Positions 1 to 8,617 of a stretch of 64,000 nt of DNA are shown here, in pieces (the first letter of the stretch is position 1; each line of letters starts with the position of its first letter). This DNA is from JACVRM01 sp963817375 (lineage in GTDB: Bacteria > Actinomycetota > Thermoleophilia > Gaiellales > Gaiellaceae). The notes beneath the pieces are model-generated. The model searched no databases. It was not told the origin of the DNA and saw only the letters and a program-made list of their open reading frames with translations. Position numbers and translations under genes: made by a program. The stretch covers positions 62,001 to 126,000 of the forward strand of contig CAWFOB010000008.1 in assembly GCA_963817375.1 (NCBI GenBank), read 5' to 3'.

Positions 1-962
1 GCCCGCGACCACACAAGCTGGATGCGATCGACGTCGCCTTGAACGTCGACGAGGCACAGGCAATCAAGGACGTCGAGGCGGGCAGGGCCGACTACATGAC
101 GCTGCACGACTCACCACGCAGCGAGACAGCCCGCCTCGCCGCCCGCTACGGACCGTCCAGCCCCCTCGGCCGTGCGGGCAAGCAGCAGTACTTCCTATAC
201 CCCGCTCTCGCGAACCAGTTCTTCGTCCTCAACACGACCCGCCCGCTGTTCGCGAGCGCGCGCATGCGACGTGCGGTGAACTTCGCGGTCAACCGACGGG
301 CGCTGGCCGACGAGCAGAGTTCATTCGGCCCGTACGTCGCCCTGCCCACCGACCAGTACCTGCCGCCCGGTCTCGCCGGCTTCAGGGACGCGCACATTTA
401 CCCGCTCGACCACCCTGACCTTGCGCGGGCACGCCGACTGGCGGGCACGCAAAGCCGAACAGCCACTCTCTACACCGGTAAGGATCCCGGGTCGATCGCG
501 CGCGCTCGCATCCTCGTGGGCAACCTGGCGGCGATCGGCATGCATGTCCACGTCAAGACCTTCGCGCCAGACGTGCTTTACAAGAAGCAATCGAATCCGG
601 GCGCCTGGGATATCACGACGAGCGGCTGGATAACGGACGGCTACTACGACCCGTTCGACTTCCTCAACATCTTCTTCGACGGCAACCTCAGAAGCACCGT
701 CGGCCTCGGCGTGCCGGGGATCCTGAACGACCCCGCCTACAACCGGCGGCTGGAGGCGGCGGAGCGGATCACCGGGCCGGCGCGCTACAGCACGTATGCC
801 AAGCTCGATGCCGACCTCGCCAGGAACGCCGCGCCCTTCATCGCAACGAACACCGGCAGCACGCAGAACCTCTTCTCCGCCCGGATGGGCTGCCAGCAAC
901 TCCTCGCGGGCGACCGCATCGACCTGGCCGCGCTCTGCATTCGCGCGAATGCGAAGCGATGA
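1..962 (+). CDS. Solute-binding protein of an ABC transporter, family 5 (C-terminal part)
   Basis: This is the C-terminal ~320 residues of an extracytoplasmic solute-binding protein of the SBP_bac_5 class (oligopeptide/nickel type). The frame is open to the left edge, so the first codon seen (position 3) is internal and the N-terminus lies outside the window. The hallmark segment reads NTTRPLFASARMRRAVNFAV, followed by the usual TDQYLPPG stretch and the lobe that closes on ligand (DITTSGWITDGYYDPFDF). Family members bind peptides, metals or sugars outside the membrane and deliver them to a permease. No permease or ATPase follows; the next feature is att-like repeat 1. Cassette 3 encodes a cyclase fused to a different periplasmic-binding domain, so this fragment could be the sensor end of a similar fusion, but that is inference. 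Confidence 0.85.
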   Translation, partial: PRPHKLDAIDVALNVDEAQAIKDVEAGRADYMTLHDSPRSETARLAARYGPSSPLGRAGKQQYFLYPALANQFFVLNTTRPLFASARMRRAVNFAVNRRALADEQSSFGPYVALPTDQYLPPGLAGFRDAHIYPLDHPDLARARRLAGTQSRTATLYTGKDPGSIARARILVGNLAAIGMHVHVKTFAPDVLYKKQSNPGAWDITTSGWITDGYYDPFDFLNIFFDGNLRSTVGLGVPGILNDPAYNRRLEAAERITGPARYSTYAKLDADLARNAAPFIATNTGSTQNLFSARMGCQQLLAGDRIDLAALCIRANAKR

Positions 963-1144
963 GCCGCGGCCGCCTCTAGGCCGCTTGCAACTCGAGCGCG
1001 ACCGCCCGGCAGCGCGACCGTTCAGCAGGCGTCACCCAGGGCCCCCTCTCGCCATCTTCATCTGGAGACCGGACCGACCTCGTGTGGGACGCACCTCGGC
1101 CACCAGACAGCACGACCACGCTCGGCTTCTACATGTGAATCCAG

Positions 1145-1310
1145 TCGGGGCGCCCGGATTCGAACCGGGGACCTCTTGTCCCAGACAACAAGCTGCAACG
1201 AGACGCAACAAGCTGAAACAACCTGCAAATCAGGCGCGCGCGTACGGGAATCCACGGTAACGAGCTGCAACAAGCGGAAGCAAGCCCGTACGCGCGTCGT
1301 ACGCGCAGGG
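1145..1310 (-). repeat. att-like repeat R1 (tRNA-Pro 3' end plus arm)
   Basis: The first 38 bases match the 3' part of the intact tRNA-Pro at 27489-27563 (acceptor, T arm, variable loop and part of the anticodon stem, read on the minus strand). Beyond that, tRNA identity stops and a ~125-base arm begins. The arm holds GCAAC/GAAAC motifs about every 10 bases and ends with two CGTACGCG words. The same arm follows R2-R5. It is not a working tRNA because the 5' half is missing. The non-coding interval 963-1343 contains only this repeat. Confidence 0.85.
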
Positions 1311-1343
1311 TGACGGCCGCAGGGCCGCCGTAGACTCGCGCCG

Positions 1344-4300
1344 ATGGCGAGCTGTCCTGCATGCGGCAAGGAGCTCCCCGGAGAGTTCCCGTTCTGTCCT
1401 TTCTGCGCCGCTCCGCTCGCAGAGAGCCCGCCCGCCCGGGAGCAGCGCAAAGTCGTCACCGTGCTCTTCTGCGACGTGACGGGCTCGACGGCTCTGGGCG
1501 AGCGGCTCGACCCCGAGTCCCTGCGGCGGGTAATGGCGCGCTACTTCGAGGTGATGAAGCAGGTGGTCGAGCGCCACGGAGGCACGGTCGAGAAGTTCAT
1601 CGGCGACGCGGTCATGGCCGTCTTCGGCGTCCCTGCACTGCACGAGGACGATGCGCTCCGTGCCGTCAGCGCGGCCGCAGGGATGCGCGACGCACTCGGA
1701 CGGCTGAACGAGGAGCTGACGCGCGACTACGACATACGGCTCGAGCTGAGGATCGGCGTCAACACGGGCGAGGTTGTCACCGGCACTGAGGAGCGGCTCG
1801 CGACGGGGGACGCGGTCAACGTCGCCGCGCGGCTCGAGCAAGCGGCGCAGCCCGGCGAGATCCTGCTCGGGGAGGAGACGCTGCGACTGGCTCGAGATGC
1901 GATTCAGACTGCGCCCGTCGCCCCTCTCGTGCTGAAAGGCAAAGCAGAGCCTGTCGCCGCCCACCGGCTGGAGTCGGTCCGCGCGGGCGCGGCCGCGATC
2001 GAGCGTCACCTGGACGCGCCGATCGTGGGTCGCGAAACCGAGCTGCGCCGGTTGCGCGATGCCCTCGATCAGGCCGCACGCGACCGCTCCTGCCAGCTCT
2101 TCACGATCCTCGGTGCGGCCGGGGTCGGCAAGTCGCGGCTCGCGCACGAGTTCCTCTCCTCGCTGAAGGAGGCGACCGTCGTCCGCGGTCGCTGCCTCCC
2201 CTACGGCGAGGGCATCAGCTACTGGCCGGTCGTGGAGGTGCTCAAGCAGCTCGAGCCCCGTCTGCCCGGTCTGATCACGGACGAGCTGGCGCTGTCAGTG
2301 GTCAGGAGCCTGCTCGGCGAAGAGGAGGCCTCGAGCTCAGGGGAGGAGATCGCCTGGGCATTCCGCAAGCTGCTCGAGGGCGCCGCCGGGGAGACGCTGC
2401 TCGTCTGTGTCTTCGACGACATCCACTGGGGCGAGGAGACGTTCTTCGAGCTGGTCGAGCACGTGGCTGATCTCAGCCGCGACGCGCCCATGCTCCTGCT
2501 CTGCATGGCCAGACCCGATCTGCTCGATCGCCGGCCGGGCTGGGGCGGCGGCAAGCTGAACGCGACGACCGTGCTCCTGGAGGCGCTGTCTGTCGACGAA
2601 ACGGACGAGTTGATCGAGCGCCTACTCGGTCAAGACATCATCGAGGCCGACCTACGCCGCCGGATACGGGAGGCGGCCGAAGGCAACCCGCTCTTCGCCG
2701 AGGAGATGGTCGCCATGCTCCGTGACTCGCCGGGCGGCGACATTGCCGTGCCGCCGACGATCCAGGCGCTGTTGGCTGCGCGCCTCGACCAACTCGGTCC
2801 GTCCGAGCGCGGCGTGCTCGAACGAGGATCGGTCGAGGGACGCGTCTTTCACCGCGGCGCCGTCCAGGCGCTCGCCCCCGAGGAGTTGCAGGTGACGACA
2901 TCCCTCACGGGCCTCGTGCGCAAGGAGCTCGTCCGTCCTGACACGCCGCAGCTTCCAGGCGAGGACGCATACCGCTTCCGGCACCTCTTGATCCGCGACG
3001 CAGCCTACGAGGCACTGTCGAAAGCGAACCGCGCCCAGCTGCACGAGCGCTTCGCCGCCTGGCTGGAAGAGCGCGGTGCCGATCTCGTCGAGCTGGACGA
3101 AATCCTCGGTTACCACCTCGAGCGGGCACATCGGTACCGCCTCGAGCTCGGGCCGCTGGACAACGAGGGGCGCGAGCTCGCGCGCCATGCGGCCGAGCGC
3201 CTGCTGACGGCGGGACAACGGGCCGCCGCCGCTCGCTGGGACATGCCAGCGACCGTGAACTTGCTCGAGCGCGCGAGCGCGCTGCTGCCCGCGCATGACG
3301 CCTTGTGGCTGCGCACGCAGCCGGAGCTCGCCTCGGCGCTGATCGAGACGGGAGCGCTCGCCCGGGCGGACTCTGTCCTGCAGGACGCCATCGACAGGGC
3401 GCGGACGACGGGCGACGAGCGGGTCGAGGCGCGAGCACTTCTCGAGCAGGCGTACCTTCACCTTCAAACTGATCCGGCTCTGGACATGGAGGGCGTCCGT
3501 GCGGAGACCGAGCGGTTGATCGCGGTCTTCGAGCGGCTCGGGGACGAGCAAGGCCTCGCACGAGCGTGGCGCGAGCTGGGCAAGGTGCGCATGTGGCTCG
3601 GTCGCTGCGAGGCTGGGACGGAAGCCTTCGCGCACGCGCTCGTCCTGTCCGAGCGCTCCGGCGACCGGCGCGAGCGACGGCAGACCTTGACGTGGCTGCT
3701 CGTCGTCTGGATCTTCGGCCCGCTGCCGGCGGAGGAGGGCAATCGGCGCCTGGCGGAGGTCCGACGCGATCCCGACGGTGGCAAGGAAGTGGAGGCAACA
3801 GCGCTCAACGTCCAGGCGCTCTTCGAGGCGATGCAGGGACAATTCGAAAAAGCGCGCCGGAACATGGCCGCCGGCCGCGCGATCCACCGAGAGCTCGGCA
3901 ACGTCCTCTGGTGGGCGGCGACGGCGATGCTCTCGGGCCGCGTCGAGCTGCTGGCGGACGACCCGGAGCGCGCCGAGCGAGAGTTGCGAGAAGGCTACGA
4001 CGCGCTGGAGCGCCTCGGCGCGACCGGGTACCTCTCGACCATAGCCGCCCTGCTCGCGGAGGCTGTGCGCGCGCAGCACCGCCTCGAGGAGGCGGTGCAA
4101 TTGAGCGAGGCGGGCGAACGGGCAGCGGCGCCGGACGACCTCGATGCTCAGGCAGGCTGGCGAACTGTGCGGGCGCACGCGCTTGCGCAGCAAGGCGATC
4201 TCGAGCAGGCCGAGCGGCTCGCCCGTGAGGCGGTCGCCATCGTTGAACCGACCGACTTCCTCGTCCATCGAGCCGAATCGCACAGCGCTCTGGCCGGAGT

Positions 4301-4448
4301 CCTTCGCCTCGCGGCGCGCGCGCAGGAAGCCACCGCGGAGCTCGAGGAGGCGCTGCGCCTCCACGAGCTGAAAGGCGACGTCGTCTCGGCCGGCAAGACC
4401 CGCGCGTTGCTGGATGAGCTGAAGGCGGCGAGGTCTCCGTCGAAATGA
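1344..4448 (+). CDS. Zinc-ribbon, class III cyclase, AAA-type ATPase and TPR regulator
   Basis: A 1034-residue multidomain signalling protein, probably cytoplasmic. An N-terminal zinc ribbon has Cys at residues 4, 7, 18 and 21. A class III adenylate/guanylate cyclase domain follows at ~33-210. Its catalytic set looks complete: metal-binding Asp44 in FCDVTGST, Lys84 and Asp88 in EKFIGDAVMAVFG, and the NVAARLEQ segment carrying the transition-state Asn and Arg. A STAND/AAA ATPase follows, with Walker A GAAGVGKS near residue 257 and a Walker-B-like VFDDIHW. The C-terminal ~450 residues are TPR-like helices. This architecture is common in actinobacteria, and the ATPase/TPR part probably senses a signal or partner. 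The substrate (ATP or GTP) and the input are unknown. The ATG lies directly after R1, so its promoter may lie within the repeat. Confidence 0.88.
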   Translation: MASCPACGKELPGEFPFCPFCAAPLAESPPAREQRKVVTVLFCDVTGSTALGERLDPESLRRVMARYFEVMKQVVERHGGTVEKFIGDAVMAVFGVPALHEDDALRAVSAAAGMRDALGRLNEELTRDYDIRLELRIGVNTGEVVTGTEERLATGDAVNVAARLEQAAQPGEILLGEETLRLARDAIQTAPVAPLVLKGKAEPVAAHRLESVRAGAAAIERHLDAPIVGRETELRRLRDALDQAARDRSCQLFTILGAAGVGKSRLAHEFLSSLKEATVVRGRCLPYGEGISYWPVVEVLKQLEPRLPGLITDELALSVVRSLLGEEEASSSGEEIAWAFRKLLEGAAGETLLVCVFDDIHWGEETFFELVEHVADLSRDAPMLLLCMARPDLLDRRPGWGGGKLNATTVLLEALSVDETDELIERLLGQDIIEADLRRRIREAAEGNPLFAEEMVAMLRDSPGGDIAVPPTIQALLAARLDQLGPSERGVLERGSVEGRVFHRGAVQALAPEELQVTTSLTGLVRKELVRPDTPQLPGEDAYRFRHLLIRDAAYEALSKANRAQLHERFAAWLEERGADLVELDEILGYHLERAHRYRLELGPLDNEGRELARHAAERLLTAGQRAAAARWDMPATVNLLERASALLPAHDALWLRTQPELASALIETGALARADSVLQDAIDRARTTGDERVEARALLEQAYLHLQTDPALDMEGVRAETERLIAVFERLGDEQGLARAWRELGKVRMWLGRCEAGTEAFAHALVLSERSGDRRERRQTLTWLLVVWIFGPLPAEEGNRRLAEVRRDPDGGKEVEATALNVQALFEAMQGQFEKARRNMAAGRAIHRELGNVLWWAATAMLSGRVELLADDPERAERELREGYDALERLGATGYLSTIAALLAEAVRAQHRLEEAVQLSEAGERAAAPDDLDAQAGWRTVRAHALAQQGDLEQAERLAREAVAIVEPTDFLVHRAESHSALAGVLRLAARAQEATAELEEALRLHELKGDVVSAGKTRALLDELKAARSPSK

Positions 4449-5257
4449 GCGTGCAGCCATCGACAGGCAGCGGCGCGGCCGAGCGGCTGCACGAGGCGCT
4501 TCGAGCCTCTTTCAAGGCCTTCTTCCCGCGGTTCGAGGGCGCCAGGATCGAGGAGCGGCGGGGCTACCTGTTCCTCGTCTGTCCGGCCTTGCCGCTGCCG
4601 CAGCTGAACGGCATCTGGGCGGAGGGGCAGGAACTGGAGCACGAGGCGGTCAGCGAGCTGGAAGGCGCGGTCGCCGAAATCGAGACGCTGGGCCTCCCGT
4701 GCTGGGTGCAGACGCGCAGCGGACGGACGCCCGCACTCGAGGCCGAGGCCAGACGCCTCGGCCTGAGCTCCGAAGAGTCTCTCCCGGGCATGGTCGCGAG
4801 CGCGGACGACCTGCGCGTGCCCGCGAGCCCGGGACTGGAGATCACCCGCGTCGCCGACGCCGCCGGGCTAGGCGAGGTGCAGGCGGTCGCGGAGGCGGGC
4901 TTCGAGGTCTCGTCGGAGCTGTTCGCGACCTTCTACACCCCGGCTGTCGCCGCCGCGCCCGGGCTTTCGATCTACGTCGCCCGCGTCGACGGCGAGCCGG
5001 TCTCGACCGCGATCAGCCTGCTGCTGCGAGAAGCTCTCGGCATCTTCAACGTCGGCACCCCGCCGGAGCACCGTCGGCGCGGATACGGGGCAGCCGTCAC
5101 GGCCCGGGCCGTGAGGGAAGGCGTCGAGGCAGGCGCGAGCTTCGCGTGGCTGCAGTCGAGCCAGCCGGGAGAGTCGGTTTATCGCCGGATCGGCTTCCGG
5201 CAAGTGGAGACGTACACGCTCCTCAGCCGGCCGGGGAACGGCGCGGAAGCGATCTAA
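4445..5257 (+). CDS. GNAT-family N-acetyltransferase
   Basis: A 270-residue protein whose C-terminal ~110 residues form a GNAT fold. The acetyl-CoA-binding loop RRRGYGAAV sits near residue 215, followed by the typical ending SVYRRIGFRQVETYTLLSR. The N-terminal half (~150 residues) is less conserved and may hold a second, degenerate GNAT-like domain. The ATG overlaps the upstream stop codon (ATGA at 4445-4448), so it is probably translationally coupled to the cyclase-ATPase regulator. The acceptor substrate cannot be read from sequence. Confidence 0.8.
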   Translation: MSVQPSTGSGAAERLHEALRASFKAFFPRFEGARIEERRGYLFLVCPALPLPQLNGIWAEGQELEHEAVSELEGAVAEIETLGLPCWVQTRSGRTPALEAEARRLGLSSEESLPGMVASADDLRVPASPGLEITRVADAAGLGEVQAVAEAGFEVSSELFATFYTPAVAAAPGLSIYVARVDGEPVSTAISLLLREALGIFNVGTPPEHRRRGYGAAVTARAVREGVEAGASFAWLQSSQPGESVYRRIGFRQVETYTLLSRPGNGAEAI

Positions 5258-5294
5258 ACCGTACTTAGCGGCCCCCGCAGACGGGGTCACTTGA

Positions 5295-5458
5295 TCGGGG
5301 CGCCCGGATTCGAACCGGGGACCTCTTGTCCCAGCCGACAAGCTGCAACAAGACGCAACGACTTGAAACTGCCTGCAAATCAGCGGCGCGCGTACGCGAG
5401 TCCCCGGGAACGAAATGCAACCAGTGGAAGCAAGCGCCTACGCGCACCATACGCGCGG
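5295..5458 (-). repeat. att-like repeat R2 (tRNA-Pro 3' end plus arm)
   Basis: The 38-base tRNA-Pro 3' match is identical to that in R1, followed by the same arm with diverged bases (about 80-85% similar by eye). It separates cassette 1 from cassette 2. No terminator hairpin precedes it. The rest of the gap 5258-5552 shows nothing recognisable. Confidence 0.85.
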
Positions 5459-5552
5459 CTGCGGGTCGTGCGGCCCCGTCGACCCGTTGCGCGTGGGCGG
5501 CTGGGCCGAGTAACTCGCCGTGCGGCCCCTCGAGTGAGCGAGTAGGGACCGC

Positions 5553-8258
5553 TCAGCGGGCCGCGAGCGCCGCCCGCGTTCGCGCCGCTGAGACGAGGTT
5601 GCCCTTCGCCTCGTAGAGCTCGAGGGCCTCGCGGAGCGCCGCGGCCGCGTCGTTCGCGCGTCCCGCCACGCTGAGCACTTCGGCCAGATCGCTGAGCAGG
5701 TCGGCCCGCGCGTTGATGTCCCCGTCGCCCGGATGCATCTCAGCCGCTTCCTTTGCGAGCGCGATCGCACGCGTCGTCTCTCCGCGTGCCGCTAGCGCTC
5801 TCGCGCGTGCCCCCCTCCACAAGCTCTGCGAGATCAGGTCGTCGGCGGCGGCCGCGCTCGCGCAGAGCTCGGCCGCATCTTCGGCGCCCCCAAGGTCGCC
5901 GAGCGCGATGAGCGCGTGCGCAAGTCTGCCGGCGTTCGTCGACAAAAACCCGCGCTCGCCGAGTTCCTCGAGAACCTCGCAAGCGGCACGCAGCTCCTCG
6001 GCGGCCGCCACCGGGTCACCGGCGAGCATATGCACGAAGTACGCCTCGTGCGCCGTGTTCACGCCGAACACCTTCAACTCGAGCTCGTCGAAGATTGCCC
6101 TGCCGTCGGCGAGCAGCTTGCGCGCGACGTCGAACTCGCCGCGCATCGCCTCGAGCGGAGCGCGCTCGACGAGCGCGAACGCTCGCACTTTCGCATTGTG
6201 ACCGGCTCGCTCGTACGCGTCGATGCAACGAGCGATGCCCTGGTCCGTCGGGAGCGGGCCGAATAGGGCCGAGATGAGCAACCACCCCGTCGCCTCGGCT
6301 TCCTCGTCCGGGAAGTCGCCGTTTGCGAGCGCGAGCCCCTCCTGGAGGGCCTGCTCGCCAGCCGAGGTCGCCTCGAACGCCAGCTCGATCACGCCGATCA
6401 AAACGAGAGCACGGACGCGGTTGAAGCGGTCGCGTTGCTCTGCGAAATCGGCCTCAAGGGTCTTCGCCTCCGCCAACAGGCCGGCAAACGGCCTGCCGGT
6501 CATCGACCCGAGGTAGCAGCGCCCGAGCCTAGCGGCCGCAGGCTGGTCGTCGCTGCGGCCGAGCGCGTCGTCGAGACGCCGCTCCCCCTCGGCGACGTAC
6601 CCACGATCGGCCCAGAACTGCCAGAGCGCGGTGACGAGACGCAGCTCGGTGTCTGCATCGCGTCTGTCGGCAGTCCAGTCGATCGCCGCGCGAAGGTTGG
6701 CGTGATCCGCCTCGAGCCGCTCGGACCATGCCTCGCGCGCGACCACCGCCCCCTCTTCGGCGAGGGCGACGAACCACTCGACGTGGCGCCTTCCCAGCCG
6801 CTCCGTCTCGCGATCGCCAAGCTTCTCGGCCGCGTACTCGCGGATCGTCTCGAGCATCCAGTAGCGGTCGCCGCTCCGCCGGACAAGGCTCTTGTCCAGC
6901 AGCGCGAGGAGCCCCTCGACCTCCGCGTCGCACACGGCCTCGGCCGCCTCGAGCGTCCAGCCACCGACGAAGACGCTGAGACGGGCGAGAAGCGCCTGCT
7001 CGTCAGGAGCCAGCAGGTCGTACGACCATGCGATCGTGGCGCGCAGCGTCCGCTGGCGCGCGTCAGCGTCGCGGCCACCCTTGAGCAGGTCGAGCCGCCT
7101 CCCCAACCGCGCGAGCAGCTGCTCCGGCGAGAGGAGCCTGGTCGACGCGGCGGCGAGCTCGATCGCGAGCGGCAGGCTGTCGAGACGGCGGCAGAGCTCC
7201 TCAACCGCCGGCGTGTTCTCGAGACGGGCGCGCTCGCAGAACAGCGTCACGCCCTCGACGCCCTCGAGCGGTGGCAACGCATACTCCGTCTCGCCCTGAA
7301 GGCGCAGCAGCTCACGGCTCGTTACGATCACGGTGAGGTTCGGACACGCCGCGAGCAGCGCGCCGAGCTCGACAGCCGCGTCGACGACATGCTCGAAGTT
7401 GTCGAACACGAGAAGCATTCGCCGGTCGGCGATGTGCCCGGCGAGGAGCCCGCGCGCGCCAACGGTCTGCCCGGCGGTCTCCATGACGACGGCTGAGTCG
7501 CGCAGCGGCGCGAGCGGCACCCAGAAGATCCCGTGCTCGAAGGCGCCGAGCCGCCGGGATGCGAGCTCGACCGCGAACCGTGTCTTCCCTGTCCCGCCAG
7601 GTCCTGTCACCGTCAGCAAGCGGGTGGAAGCGAGCAGGTCCTCGGCTTGGGACAGCTCGGCCTCACGCCCGACGAACGACGTAACCGGGACGGGCAGGTT
7701 GGTGTTCGAGATCGTCTTCAGCGGCGGAAAAGGACGATTCCCAAGCTGGAACAGCCACACCGGCTCGGCGAAGTCCTTCAGCCGATGCTCGCCGAGGTCA
7801 GTAACGCCGCCGTCCAGCAACGCTCGCGTGGCGGCCGACAACAACACCTGCCCACCGTGCCCCGCGGCCGCGACCCGCGCACCGAGATGGACGTCCTCGC
7901 CGACGTAACCCTCCTCCGTCACAAGCGCTTCGCCGGTGTGCAGCCCGCTACGGATCCGGATCAGACCGGCCTCAAGCGCCGCATTCGCCGCCCCCACAGC
8001 AGCGACTGCCGCGCGTGCGTCCGTGAACACGTACAAGAACGCATCACCCTGCGTGTCAACCTCGGCACCGCCCTCGGCGGCGAAGACCTCGCGAAGCACT
8101 CGCCGATGCTCCGCCAGTGCCTCCGCGTACGCCTCCGCGCCGAGCTCGTGTAGAAGCTGCGTCGACCCCTCGACGTCCGTGAACAGGAACGTGACGGTCG
8201 CGCTCGGAAGCCGGCGCCGCATGTCGGGATGATCGCCGTCCGCGAATCCTTCGTCCAT
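5553..8258 (-). CDS. Class III cyclase-like domain fused to NB-ARC-type ATPase and TPRs
   Basis: A 901-residue regulator. An N-terminal cyclase homology domain (~residues 20-185) contains FLFTDVEGST with the first metal Asp and the second Asp in DTQGDAF. The usual substrate Lys is Asp (EVDTQGD), and the transition-state Asn is His (VHLGAR), while the Arg is kept. Catalysis may therefore be altered or lost. A linker leads to an NB-ARC/AfsR-like ATPase, with Walker A GPGGTGKTR near residue 223, Walker B LLVFDNFEHV and an ITSREL sensor segment. The remaining ~450 residues are helical TPR-like repeats. No HTH is visible. The first ATG is used, but a second Met at residue 13 also fits. Mycobacterial relatives pair such modules with a LuxR HTH, which is absent here. 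Confidence 0.85.
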   Translation of the reverse strand: MDEGFADGDHPDMRRRLPSATVTFLFTDVEGSTQLLHELGAEAYAEALAEHRRVLREVFAAEGGAEVDTQGDAFLYVFTDARAAVAAVGAANAALEAGLIRIRSGLHTGEALVTEEGYVGEDVHLGARVAAAGHGGQVLLSAATRALLDGGVTDLGEHRLKDFAEPVWLFQLGNRPFPPLKTISNTNLPVPVTSFVGREAELSQAEDLLASTRLLTVTGPGGTGKTRFAVELASRRLGAFEHGIFWVPLAPLRDSAVVMETAGQTVGARGLLAGHIADRRMLLVFDNFEHVVDAAVELGALLAACPNLTVIVTSRELLRLQGETEYALPPLEGVEGVTLFCERARLENTPAVEELCRRLDSLPLAIELAAASTRLLSPEQLLARLGRRLDLLKGGRDADARQRTLRATIAWSYDLLAPDEQALLARLSVFVGGWTLEAAEAVCDAEVEGLLALLDKSLVRRSGDRYWMLETIREYAAEKLGDRETERLGRRHVEWFVALAEEGAVVAREAWSERLEADHANLRAAIDWTADRRDADTELRLVTALWQFWADRGYVAEGERRLDDALGRSDDQPAAARLGRCYLGSMTGRPFAGLLAEAKTLEADFAEQRDRFNRVRALVLIGVIELAFEATSAGEQALQEGLALANGDFPDEEAEATGWLLISALFGPLPTDQGIARCIDAYERAGHNAKVRAFALVERAPLEAMRGEFDVARKLLADGRAIFDELELKVFGVNTAHEAYFVHMLAGDPVAAAEELRAACEVLEELGERGFLSTNAGRLAHALIALGDLGGAEDAAELCASAAAADDLISQSLWRGARARALAARGETTRAIALAKEAAEMHPGDGDINARADLLSDLAEVLSVAGRANDAAAALREALELYEAKGNLVSAARTRAALAAR

Positions 8259-8293
8259 AGCCGGGACGCGCAGAGTTTGCTCCGCCCAAAGAA

Positions 8294-8315
8294 AAAGCCC
8301 TGCTATGAGGGCTTT
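8294..8315 (-). terminator. Rho-independent terminator copy preceding R3
   Basis: Seven-base stem AAAGCCC/GGGCTTT around an 8-base loop, with a T-rich run on the minus strand. It is nearly identical to the hairpin that ends the intact tRNA-Pro (27461-27483) and to the one before R5, so similarity with the tRNA locus extends beyond the tRNA at this site. It could also stop readthrough entering from cassette 3. Confidence 0.7.
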
Positions 8316-8320
8316 CTCAG

Positions 8321-8484
8321 TCGGGGCGCCGAGATTTGAACTCGGGACCTCTTGTCCCAGACAACAAGCTGCAACAAGACGCCACGAACTGAAAAAGCCT
8401 GCAAATCAGCCGTGCGCGTACGGGAATCCCCGGTAACAAGCTGCAACGAGCGGAAGCAAGCCCGTACGCGCACCGTACGCGCGG
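8321..8484 (-). repeat. att-like repeat R3 (tRNA-Pro 3' end plus arm)
   Basis: The tRNA 3' match carries compensated changes in the T arm (GAGATTTGAACTC instead of CGGATTCGAACCG on the plus strand), so T-stem pairing is kept while the sequence drifts. The arm matches R1, R2, R4 and R5. The remaining gap 8485-8617 shows nothing recognisable. Confidence 0.82.
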
Positions 8485-8617
8485 CTGAGGGTCAGTTGCT
8501 CTCCGTGACTTGGCCCGTCATCGACCAGGCGGGAGCACGCTCGCACAGGAGACAGAGTGCGGGTCTGAGGACTTCCATCTCGCACGGTGGCGGCGGAACC
8601 AGCGTCGAGGCGACCCG

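Larger units (their letters stand above)
1145..5294. mobile_element. Cassette 1 between att-like repeats R1 and R2
   Basis: This 4.15-kb interval is bounded by two same-orientation partial tRNA-Pro repeats. It carries two plus-strand genes, a zinc-ribbon/cyclase/ATPase regulator and a GNAT protein that overlap by 4 bases. The regulator starts 33 bases after R1. No recombinase is present. Calling it an integrated unit rests on the flanking repeats, and integration has not been shown. Confidence 0.6.
5295..8320. mobile_element. Cassette 2 between att-like repeats R2 and R3
   Basis: A 3.0-kb interval holding one minus-strand gene (cyclase/ATPase regulator). Its right end carries a terminator hairpin very similar to the one after the intact tRNA-Pro, directly before R3. 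No integrase is present, and the unit is inferred from its flanks only. Confidence 0.6.

Noticed and set aside
5258..5552. Small minus-strand ORFs across the tRNA-like repeats (for example 5265-5450)
   Set aside because: They read through tRNA-derived sequence and the repeated arm; the same frames recur at each repeat without codon-level conservation.
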